From Pyrinomonadaceae bacterium (GTDB lineage Bacteria; Acidobacteriota; Blastocatellia; Pyrinomonadales; Pyrinomonadaceae): a stretch of DNA of 9,627 nt. The stretch spans positions 1 to 9,627 of the forward strand of contig JACCRA010000204.1 in NCBI GenBank assembly GCA_013813825.1. The letters run 5' to 3'. Positions 1-5,863 of this stretch are shown here, piece by piece (within the stretch, counting starts at the first letter, position 1; each line of letters begins with the position of its first letter). Below the pieces are notes generated by a model. That model was not told where the DNA came from and searched no databases. It saw only the letters and a program-made list of their open reading frames with translations. The position numbers and the translations under genes are program-made.

Positions 1-1
1 A

Positions 2-1375
2 CGGTGCAAAAGGGCGAAACGATTCGCGGTATTTAATTTTGAGGTTCATCCGCGCCTGCATTCGCGGCGAGCGCGGATCGCCGAGAATACTGCGCGCGCC
101 CAAAGCGCGGGGACCAAACTCCATCCGTCCTTGAAACCAGCCGACGATCTTCCCTTCCGCCAGTTTTCGTGCTGTTTCGCCTGCCAACTCCGCGCGCGGG
201 ACCAGACGGTAACTGGCTCCCTTCGGTTCGAGAAAATCTAGAATCTCTTCATTCGTGTATGAAGGACCCAGATGCGCGCCTTTCATCCCGTCAACGCCTC
301 CCCGGCAAACGTCACTTACATCGCGCCCATTGCCGAGATACTGGTACCAGACTGACAACGCCGCGCCGAGCGCGCCGCCCGCGTCGCCGGCCGCCGGCTG
401 AATCCAAATCTTCTCGAACGGGCCTTCACGTAGGATGCGCCCGTTGCCCACGCAGTTGAGCGCCACGCCGCCTGCGAGACACAGATTGCGCTCGCCCGTC
501 ACTTGATGCGCGTGCCGCGTCATTTTGAGCATCGCCAGTTCGGTCACTTCCTGCACGGAGCGAGCAAGGTCCATGTCGCGCTGCGTCAGCTCGCTTTCTG
601 CGCGGCGCGGCGGCCCGCCGAACAACTTATCGAAGGCCGCGTTGGTCATCGTCAATCCGTGCGCGAAGCTAAAGTATTTCATATTGAGTTGAAGGCTCCC
701 ATCCTCGCGCAAATCGATCAACTCGTCGAGAATCTTTTGCGTGTAGCGCGGTTCGCCGTAAGGCGCGAGGCCCATCACTTTGTACTCGCCGGAGTTGACC
801 TTAAAGCCGGTGTAGTAAGTGAACGCCGAATAAAGCAGACCGAGCGAATGAGGAAAGCGTAACTCGCCGAGCAGGTGCAACTCGTTGCCCCGACCATGGC
901 CGAAGCTCGAAGTCGCCCACTCACCGACGCCGTCGATGGTGAGCACCGCAGCCGACGCGAACGGCGACGGGAAGAACGCGCTCGCCGCGTGCGCCTCATG
1001 GTGCTCGGTGAACAAGACCTTGCCTTTGTACTCGCAAAGCTCCGCGATTTGCTCGCGAATCCACAGCTTCTCGCGCAGCCACAAGGGCATCGCCAATAGA
1101 AATGAGCGCAGGCCGCGCCGGGGCGCGTAGTCGATGTAAGTTTCCAGCAGGCGCTCGAATTTCAACAGCGGCTTGTCGTAGAAGACGATGTGATCAAGTT
1201 CGGCGGGACGGATGCCGGCAAATCGCAGGCAGAACTCAACGGCCGATGCCGGAAAGCTGTGGTCATGTTTCCGGCGCGTGAACCGTTCTTCCTGCGCGGC
1301 CGCGATGACCTCACCATCGCGCACAAGGCACGCTGCCGAGTCGTGGTAGTAAGCCGAAATGCCGAGAATGTTCAT
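2..1375 (-). CDS. Carbamoyltransferase, NodU/CmcH/TobZ family (C-terminus beyond the left edge)
   Basis: The frame is open from the ATG at 1375 to the window edge, giving 458 residues of a protein that is usually near 580-600. The family transfers the carbamoyl group of carbamoyl phosphate, via carbamoyl-adenylate, to a hydroxyl on a sugar or antibiotic, and is cytoplasmic. Visible: the N-terminal start [15 protein letters not shown], the metal-binding segment [11 protein letters not shown] (residues 124-134), TIDGVGEW (146-153), [14 protein letters not shown] (194-207), LAGGVALNC (300-308), [11 protein letters not shown] (328-338), all of the Kae1-like domain. The start of the C-terminal YrdC-like domain follows, with [11 protein letters not shown] (416-426) and [11 protein letters not shown] (448-458). 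No frameshift is seen. The start fits the family N-terminus, but there is no Shine-Dalgarno; the sequence just upstream is pyrimidine-rich heptamer repeat. It lies 92 bases downstream of the SGNH hydrolase gene on the same strand. The acceptor substrate cannot be told from the sequence. Confidence 0.95.
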   Translation of the reverse strand, partial: MNILGISAYYHDSAACLVRDGEVIAAAQEERFTRRKHDHSFPASAVEFCLRFAGIRPAELDHIVFYDKPLLKFERLLETYIDYAPRRGLRSFLLAMPLWLREKLWIREQIAELCEYKGKVLFTEHHEAHAASAFFPSPFASAAVLTIDGVGEWATSSFGHGRGNELHLLGELRFPHSLGLLYSAFTYYTGFKVNSGEYKVMGLAPYGEPRYTQKILDELIDLREDGSLQLNMKYFSFAHGLTMTNAAFDKLFGGPPRRAESELTQRDMDLARSVQEVTELAMLKMTRHAHQVTGERNLCLAGGVALNCVGNGRILREGPFEKIWIQPAAGDAGGALGAALSVWYQYLGNGRDVSDVCRGGVDGMKGAHLGPSYTNEEILDFLEPKGASYRLVPRAELAGETARKLAEGKIVGWFQGRMEFGPRALGARSILGDPRSPRMQARMNLKIKYRESFRPFAP

Positions 1376-1380
1376 TGAAG

Positions 1381-1468
1381 AAAGTGATGAATGCGAAATG
1401 ATGGATGATAAATTAAAGCCAGTTGTCTTTTACTCATCATTCATCATTTCGCCTCCATCATTCATCAT
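1381..1468. repeat. Inverted pair of 7-base tandem repeats
   Basis: From 1434 to 1468 the plus strand reads as five heptamers: TCATCAT, TCATCAT, TTCGCCT, CCATCAT, TCATCAT. From 1381 to 1415 it reads AAAGTGA, TGAATGC, GAAATGA, TGGATGA, TAAATTA, close to the complement of the first set. The two sides pair: 1393-1409 with 1436-1452 matches at 16 of 17 positions (the mismatch is a possible G-U), leaving a 26-base loop. A 14-base direct repeat CATCATTCATCATT is exact at 1435-1448 and 1456-1469. The array fills the spacer between the SGNH hydrolase stop and the carbamoyltransferase start, and the first bases of the hydrolase stop codon lie in it. Confidence 0.8.
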
Positions 1469-2787
1469 TATTCTTTTGCGCATTCGCAGAGTTTTTGCGC
1501 GAGCAGTTCGCCCGCCACTTGATGGCCGAGTTGATTCCAATGGCCGTTGCCGATGTCCGCGCCGAAGCCGTGCAGGTAAACCTTGTGTCGTTCGGCGTAA
1601 GTTTGCAGATCGGGAGCCAGATTGATGACCGCGAATTTGGCGCGCTCGCCGAGCGATTTGATCCGCAGGTCGGGGTAGAGCAAATCCCGCGCGCCGGTGC
1701 GAGTCTTGAAAGCCCCGCGCGCGGCCGGCTCAGGATGCACCTGCACGCCGTTGCTTAAGGTGACCACCAAAAAATTTGCGCCCCGCCCCTCGACCTCGTC
1801 GCGCATCAGTGTCAGTAAGTTTTCCGTCACCAGCCAAGCCTCTTGCCAGACAGCTTCCGTCGGCTCGCGGTAAATCAAATTATCGATCCCCACTTCGTTG
1901 GGGGTCGGCGCGACTTGCTTCGCTGCCGCCTCTGCGGCTGGCGTGTCGGAGGGCATAGCAACAGTGCCGGTCTGCTGCGGCGGCAATTCTTGCATGTGCA
2001 TCGCAGCTTTCATCCGGGCGCGACGCTCTGCCAGACGATGTTTCAGCGCATACTGCGCCTGATGAAGAGCCTGTATGACGCGCGACGAATCTCTGAACCA
2101 CCGGCCCAACCGACTCGGCATTGACTGCCGGAAGCGAAAGGCGGGCGTCGCGCGGAACGAATCATCGAGCACTAATTGCCTGTCGCGGTAAACGAAGTAA
2201 GGAATCTCGTCAGTCTGCTTCAAAGCCCGCGAGTTGTCGGTGATGTCGTTATTCGTCGTCAACGCAAGCAGCACTAGATCGGGTTCGTACTGCCAAACCT
2301 GTTCGCGCAGTGTGATCAACTCCTGCGCCGTCCCGTAGCCCGAGACGCCGAAATTGATGACTTCAACATTCCTTCCTCCAAAGGCCGCGCACTGACTGAG
2401 CCGGCTTTCCAGCACCGACCAGAAAGCATCCTCCGCCGGCACCTGCAACGCCTCCACGTATGAATCGCCGAGCACCGCGATGCGGAACGTGCCGGGCGGT
2501 TTCACTTTGGAATGCTCGCGATCCCGCAAACCTTCGCTGTTGATGCGGACGTAAGACTCGCCCTCTTTCCGATACCACCCGGCCATCCCCGCCCTCAGTG
2601 CATAGCCGCGCGTCTCGTCCGGCGTATAGAAAGTGGGAAAGCTAAAACCGACGAGCCGCAGAGCGACCTCGACCAACAGCAGACCGACGAGCAGCCCCCC
2701 CGCCACGAGCGACAGCTTGAGCGCCAGTCGTCTCCTCCGGCCCCAACGCGCGCCCGCGCTTTTATGCTCCTGACTGTGTGGTGACAC
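1468..2787 (-). CDS. Membrane-anchored SGNH/GDSL-family hydrolase
   Basis: A 439-residue protein with a basic N-terminus (RRRR at 17-20) and one hydrophobic segment at about 22-46, so it is probably an inner-membrane-anchored protein with the catalytic domain outside. SGNH blocks visible: VLGDSYVEA with the nucleophile Ser109, NFGVSGYGTA with the oxyanion Gly147, TTNND with Asn180, and GNGHWNQLGH with the candidate catalytic His416. The usual Asp before that His is replaced: residue 414 is Asn and 413 is Gly. A Pro/Ala/Gln-rich stretch at about 265-300 is probably a loop or insert. The family includes esterases and O-acetyl transfer or removal enzymes on polysaccharides. The start is GTG at 2787; no ATG lies close by and its ribosome site is weak. 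Co-orientation with the carbamoyltransferase suggests a joint role in decorating a surface glycan (inference). Confidence 0.85.
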   Translation of the reverse strand: MSPHSQEHKSAGARWGRRRRLALKLSLVAGGLLVGLLLVEVALRLVGFSFPTFYTPDETRGYALRAGMAGWYRKEGESYVRINSEGLRDREHSKVKPPGTFRIAVLGDSYVEALQVPAEDAFWSVLESRLSQCAAFGGRNVEVINFGVSGYGTAQELITLREQVWQYEPDLVLLALTTNNDITDNSRALKQTDEIPYFVYRDRQLVLDDSFRATPAFRFRQSMPSRLGRWFRDSSRVIQALHQAQYALKHRLAERRARMKAAMHMQELPPQQTGTVAMPSDTPAAEAAAKQVAPTPNEVGIDNLIYREPTEAVWQEAWLVTENLLTLMRDEVEGRGANFLVVTLSNGVQVHPEPAARGAFKTRTGARDLLYPDLRIKSLGERAKFAVINLAPDLQTYAERHKVYLHGFGADIGNGHWNQLGHQVAGELLAQKLCECAKE

Positions 2788-2882
2788 TCGCTTCGCCGGA
2801 CAGATTAAAAATTCAGAGAGGCGTCAAACGCACATTCTATCGCGAAGCCAGCGCTCAAGAGAAATGTGACTTCCGCCCGTCC

Positions 2883-2975
2883 TTAATCAAACGACCTGAC
2901 CAGCTTACCGATCAGCAGGAACACGATAGCCAGCCCGAACATGACGACCATGATCTTTTTGTTGGGCTTGCCGCA
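2883..2975 (-). pseudogene. Tail remnant of a small membrane protein
   Basis: In a different frame from the broken secreted-protein gene just upstream, the minus strand reads CGKPNKKIMVVMFG, then a hydrophobic run (AIVFLLIG) and KLVRSFD with a TAA stop at 2885-2883. The codons (GTC, CTG, ATC, AAG, TTC) and the basic-hydrophobic-basic layout look like the real end of a single-pass membrane protein. A stop codon at about 3042 in this frame and the lack of a start with a ribosome site leave only some 30 codons. It may be the 3' scar of a deletion that joined two genes, or a 22-residue product from the ATG at 2951. I do not recognise the family. Confidence 0.35.
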
Positions 2976-3283
2976 CGTAGGAATTGGTTCAAAGCAAGAA
3001 CAATTCGATAAGAATGAATTTCGCTTCCTGCCAGCTTTCTCTCAATCGGCTCGCCCAACTCAAGCACGCGCACATCATTTTCATTCTGCGTCAGGCTGGC
3101 AGCGACTACCGGCGGTTGCCCCGTTTGCGCGGTCGTGCGAGTCGGTGTCGCCGCTACCGATAAAACAAGCAGGCTCACGGCGAGGCCAATGCGAAAGACG
3201 AAAGGCATCGCCTGTCGGCGGGCGTTGAGTTGAGTGCGAATGGCGAAACGGTGTTGAGAGAAAGCGGCATGGAAGCAAAGCAT
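2912..3283 (-). pseudogene. Truncated secreted protein, N-terminal part of a PPC-like/CHAT-TPR-type gene
   Basis: From the ATG at 3283 (AGAGGTC about 7 bases upstream) or the internal ATG at 3208 the frame encodes a signal peptide (MPFVFRIGLAVSLLVLSVAA, likely cut after TRTTAQ). The segment RVLELGEPIERKLAGSEIHSYRIVLALNQFLR follows it. From memory, this segment matches the first strands of the PPC-like domain that opens large secreted or membrane TPR/CHAT proteins in Acidobacteriota, where it normally continues for hundreds of residues. Here it ends: after LRA the reading becomes low-quality (Ser/Cys/Trp-rich) and stops at 2912-2914. The break coincides with the start of a different reading frame that encodes a membrane tail (2975-2883). 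I read this as a deletion remnant. A short exported protein is the alternative. Confidence 0.5.
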
Positions 3284-3549
3284 GGGGCTGACCTCTGTTT
3301 GAAGTGAAACCGTAGTCAATACGGTTCGGGTTAAGGTTGAGGATGTCGAAGGGTGGCAAACCACTCGGCGGCGTCATCGCCGAAGCGCCGCGAAGACACT
3401 TACCGTGTGAACCAGCGAGAATCTATGCCCGGAAGTTTGAGGCTGTCAAGCGGCTCGCGCGGGGAGTTGACTCTGAGGTGAGGGTTTGAGCGTTCGCCCT
3501 CCGCGATACCGGACTTGAAGACACAAGGCAATGCGATTAACCTGTCTCC
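3284..3549. other. Gene-free spacer between divergent units
   Basis: No convincing gene is present. The spacer holds the 5' region of the truncated minus-strand gene and the upstream region of the plus-strand pair. One palindrome is visible at 3308-3326. In the frame of the 121-residue gene, stops at 3487 and 3538 separate short stretches (for example one containing ARIYARKFEAVKRLARGVDSE, 3420-3486) that could be decayed coding sequence. I could not assign them. Confidence 0.5.
3308..3326. promoter_or_regulatory. Perfect palindrome AACCGTA-N5-TACGGTT
   Basis: Seven-base arms pair exactly around the loop GTCAA. The site sits 25-43 bases upstream of the ATG at 3283, inside the probable 5' leader or promoter of the truncated secreted-protein gene. 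On the minus strand it also contains TTGACT, a -35-like hexamer, but no good -10 follows. An operator is plausible; chance occurrence is not excluded. Confidence 0.3.
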
Positions 3550-3915
3550 GTGAATGACGCGCCGCGAACCAACGCTGAGATACGAAAATGGTATTTGGAA
3601 CAGGTAGCTCGCATCCCGGAACTGAACAGGCAATGGCTGGCACAGGGACTTTCCGCGAGAGAGCGCGCCGAAGCGGCTTGGCGCATCAGGCACGAAGCGC
3701 GTCTGGTGGCGCGTGCGATGATGATTGATCCAGCGGAAGTTGCGTTGCTTCAAGCAAGGGACTTGGCGGAGTATGGGAATCCTGACGGGCCGACGTTCGA
3801 GTTTCTCGTCGAGAAGCTGAAAGACGCGGGGCTTGAGGGAGACGGCGTGTACGAAGCCATTGTCGAAGGTTCCTATCGCACAAGTGCAGGCGTGAACAGA
3901 AAGCTGAGGCTGTAG
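3550..3915 (+). CDS. Hypothetical helical protein, possible orphan toxin-type C-terminal module
   Basis: A 121-residue, mostly helical, Arg/Glu-rich protein without a signal peptide or membrane segment. It opens with AEIRKWYLEQVARIPELN (9-26), has a charged central helix WRIRHEARLVARAMM (44-58), the likely motif YGNPDGPTFEFLVEKLKDAG (75-94), and ends YEAIVEGSYRTSAGVNRKL. From memory, such segments occur at the C-terminal ends of large polymorphic secreted proteins; this is not verified. The only usable start is GTG at 3550. It has no clear ribosome site, and a stop lies 9 bases before it, which would fit a module cut off from a longer parent gene. A 69-residue gene follows after 17 bases. Codon use and regular composition support real coding. 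Function is unknown; a toxin/immunity pair is my inference. Confidence 0.7.
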   Translation: MNDAPRTNAEIRKWYLEQVARIPELNRQWLAQGLSARERAEAAWRIRHEARLVARAMMIDPAEVALLQARDLAEYGNPDGPTFEFLVEKLKDAGLEGDGVYEAIVEGSYRTSAGVNRKLRL

Positions 3916-3932
3916 CTTGGAAGGAGCATTGG

Positions 3933-4142
3933 ATGTCCACGAAAGTAATAAATTATCTGGATGAAAAGATCGCATGGCGCAAGACCGCAGACCCGAAGCA
4001 CCCCTTTGCGGCAGAATTTGAGGGTGAAAAGTGTCTGCTCCGGCTGAATGATTTTCCAGGTGAACATCTTTACACCTTACTGGTCAACGGAGTGGAAGTG
4101 ACAGACTTCGATGATTGGTCTCCCCGGTGGACGCGCCCTTAA
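3933..4142 (+). CDS. Small acidic hypothetical protein, possible immunity partner
   Basis: A 69-residue protein with a strong ribosome site (AAGGAG, 6 bases before the ATG). It is 17 bases downstream of the 121-residue gene, so the two are almost certainly one transcript. The composition suggests a small beta-rich fold: a short amphipathic N-terminus, then FEGEKCLLRLNDFPGEHLYTLLVNG (strand-like), ending VTDFDDWSPRW with two Trp and three Asp. It has no signal peptide and is slightly acidic overall. I do not recognise a named family. Size, acidity, position directly after a possible toxin-type module, and far better translation signals than its upstream partner all fit an immunity protein. A co-expressed structural partner is equally allowed by the sequence. 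Confidence 0.7.
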   Translation: MSTKVINYLDEKIAWRKTADPKHPFAAEFEGEKCLLRLNDFPGEHLYTLLVNGVEVTDFDDWSPRWTRP

Positions 4143-4150
4143 AATCTCGT

Positions 4151-4224
4151 CAGTCTTCCGGCACGGCTGTCTTCAAGTTCTGACCCGATGGAAATAGAGG
4201 CCTATCTTCAACGACGGAAGACTG
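4151..4224. repeat. 10-base inverted repeat flanking the end of the 121/69-residue pair
   Basis: CAGTCTTCCG at 4151-4160 and its exact complement CGGAAGACTG at 4215-4224 are separated by 54 bases, starting 8 bases after the stop of the 69-residue gene. They could form the base of a large 3' hairpin, or be the ends of a small inserted element. No target duplication was found. Confidence 0.4.
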
Positions 4225-4267
4225 AGACTGTCAAAGATGCTCGCGCCGGATCAGTTGCTCTGGATCG

Positions 4268-4310
4268 GAAAAGGGAGCGGGAAGCCTTCGCGCTTTCTCG
4301 CTCCCTTTTC
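4268..4310. terminator. Bidirectional hairpin terminator between convergent genes
   Basis: GAAAAGGGAGCGGGA (4268-4282) pairs with TCTCGCTCCCTTTTC (4296-4310) at 14 of 15 positions plus a G-U, around a 13-base loop that contains TTCG. The arms end in A4 and T4, and GATTTTCT follows on the plus strand, so it can stop transcription from either side. It lies between the plus-strand gene pair (ends 4142) and the minus-strand transglycosylase (ends 4358), where such a structure is expected. Confidence 0.8.
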
Positions 4311-4357
4311 GATTTTCTGATGTTTAGTGTTTTAGTGAATCTGGGTTGGCGGATTTC

Positions 4358-5713
4358 TCACTCACCGTCTTGCTTGTCCCGCGCTTTCAGCGGGACGAGG
4401 CTCTCGACGGATTTGTAAATCTGTAAGTACATTTGCGTCTCGCGCGGAATCAATGTGCGCCATGCCGCGCCGCCGCGACGAATGTATCCGGGCAAGCGCG
4501 CGGGATTCGAGTTGTAACCGGCGGCCATTAGGTCCACTTGCGTCGCCCAGCCGGCGCTCATTGCGGAGATCACGTCCGGGTCGAGCGACATCTCGGCCCA
4601 CGTCATCCGCATGTAGAGCAGCATCGCTTCGAGCGCGTTGCCGTGGTTTCGCATCCCGAAGACGAAATCGGGATTGAGGCCGATGGCCGGATGGCGCTGG
4701 CGGATCATCTGGTAAGTCCACGGGATCATCTGCACCATGCCGCCCGCGCCGGCGGTGCTCACCGAATACTTGTAAGTGTCCAGTTCGTTCAAGCCGTAGA
4801 GCGCGAACACCTCGTCGTAGATGGCGCGGCGGTTCTCCATGCGAAAGCGTTGGTGATCGACGTGCTCGACGAGGCACAGACGCTCGGCGATGTCGAGCAG
4901 TTGCGGCGAGATGGTCACGCCTTTGTCCTTGAGCCGCTTGGCCGCCAGATCGATCATCGTGCGAACGTACGACTGCCCGGTGCGGACCAACTCCGGCGTC
5001 ACGAGCGACGGGTGCGCTGAAGTGTAGTAGGCCATCTCCTTGAAGATGCCGCGCTTCTCAATCGGGTATTCCAGCACCAGTGGGTACAACTGCCGCCCGG
5101 TCAAGTCTGAAACGACGACGGCGGTATTGACGTAGTTCGGGCGCACGACGCGCAGGCGCAAGAGCGTGCCGAGCGAAGAGGCGAGCGTCACATCCGTGTT
5201 CTTGTTCAGTATCGTCTCTTTCGGCAACGTCAGTGTGTGAATCCGCGAGGTTTCAGGATCGAGCGCGGCCAGCGTCACCCACCGCAGCGACGAGCCGAGC
5301 GAGGTCGGCACGACATGCGTTTTCAACTCGCGCTGCGCCTCGTCAAGCCGCGCGCGAACCTTGTTGACAGGCAGCGGGCTGATCGGCTGCAAGACGAGCG
5401 GCGGAGCCGCCGGCGGCGTGACGATTGGAAGAGGCGTCGTGCCCGCTGGTACGGGAGTCATGCCGCTGGCGGCGGGAGCGGCTTCGGTCGCTGTTCCTGT
5501 CCTTAACGACGGCACCGGCACGATTGCCGGCGTGGCGGTCGGAGCGGATGTCGGAGCGACATTTTGTTGGGGCTGTACTGGCGTGGCCGTCTGAGCCGCG
5601 ACGACGCGCGGGCGCAGAGGCGGCGGCGACGATGGCGCGGCGGTCTGGGCGCGCGCCGTCAGCACAGACAGCGAGGCGCAGACGAAGCACAAAGTGACAA
5701 ATTTAATTTTCAT
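4358..5713 (-). CDS. Secreted lytic-transglycosylase-like protein with Pro/Ala/Thr-rich linker
   Basis: A 451-residue protein. Residues 1-22 are a signal peptide (MKIKFVTLCFVCASLSVLTA, cut around ARA-Q). Residues 24-116 are a Pro/Ala/Thr/Val-rich linker. About 117-225 is a strand-rich domain with no name that I can give. About 235-440 resembles a lysozyme-fold SLT domain: a helix with LVEHVDH whose Glu283 is the best candidate catalytic acid, TAGAGGMVQMIPWTY (320-334, matching the SxxGAxGLMQ motif), AAGYNSNPARLPGY (397-410, matching the AYNAGP motif), and LIPRETQMYLQIY (421-433, matching LPxET-Y). The motif spacing from Glu283 to GAGG is longer than usual (about 39 residues), so the catalytic assignment is uncertain. 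It probably cleaves peptidoglycan in the periplasm. The start matches the signal peptide. Confidence 0.75.
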   Translation of the reverse strand: MKIKFVTLCFVCASLSVLTARAQTAAPSSPPPLRPRVVAAQTATPVQPQQNVAPTSAPTATPAIVPVPSLRTGTATEAAPAASGMTPVPAGTTPLPIVTPPAAPPLVLQPISPLPVNKVRARLDEAQRELKTHVVPTSLGSSLRWVTLAALDPETSRIHTLTLPKETILNKNTDVTLASSLGTLLRLRVVRPNYVNTAVVVSDLTGRQLYPLVLEYPIEKRGIFKEMAYYTSAHPSLVTPELVRTGQSYVRTMIDLAAKRLKDKGVTISPQLLDIAERLCLVEHVDHQRFRMENRRAIYDEVFALYGLNELDTYKYSVSTAGAGGMVQMIPWTYQMIRQRHPAIGLNPDFVFGMRNHGNALEAMLLYMRMTWAEMSLDPDVISAMSAGWATQVDLMAAGYNSNPARLPGYIRRGGAAWRTLIPRETQMYLQIYKSVESLVPLKARDKQDGE

Positions 5714-5768
5714 GACGATGGCAACCGGACGTTAAAGAAAATCGCGTGCGGGGAAGCAAGCGGTCTTT

Positions 5769-5798
5769 AGATTCGCCCGTCCAGCCTGCGGTTGTCAA
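5769..5798 (-). promoter_or_regulatory. Candidate promoter for the transglycosylase-like gene
   Basis: On the minus strand a perfect -35 hexamer TTGACA (5798-5793) is followed after 18 bases by GAATCT (5774-5769), a poor -10, with TAAAG next to it. It lies about 55 bases before the ATG at 5713. The -35 is good and the -10 weak, so this is only a candidate. The 150-base spacer between the two minus-strand genes (5714-5863) holds nothing else that I can support. Confidence 0.3.
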
Positions 5799-5863
5799 CG
5801 GAAATTTCTTCCAGTGACGCAACACACGCCGCTCCGAATAGAAGTAACAACAAGGCTCCGAGT

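Noticed and set aside
503..862. A 119-residue plus-strand reading frame
   Set aside because: Antisense to the carbamoyltransferase, which has continuous family motifs across the same bases.
1381..1468. CRISPR-like array
   Set aside because: Units are 7 bases with no spacers; this is a simple tandem repeat, not a CRISPR.
3283..3364. Upstream start for the truncated secreted protein (150 residues)
   Set aside because: The added N-terminal residues would bury the signal peptide, and the ATG at 3283 has a better ribosome site.
4188..4418. A 76-residue plus-strand reading frame
   Set aside because: It runs through the hairpin terminator and into the end of the transglycosylase gene on the other strand; composition is repeat-driven and there is no ribosome site.
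4538..5020. A 160-residue plus-strand reading frame
   Set aside because: Antisense shadow of the transglycosylase-like gene, whose motifs and signal peptide support the minus strand.
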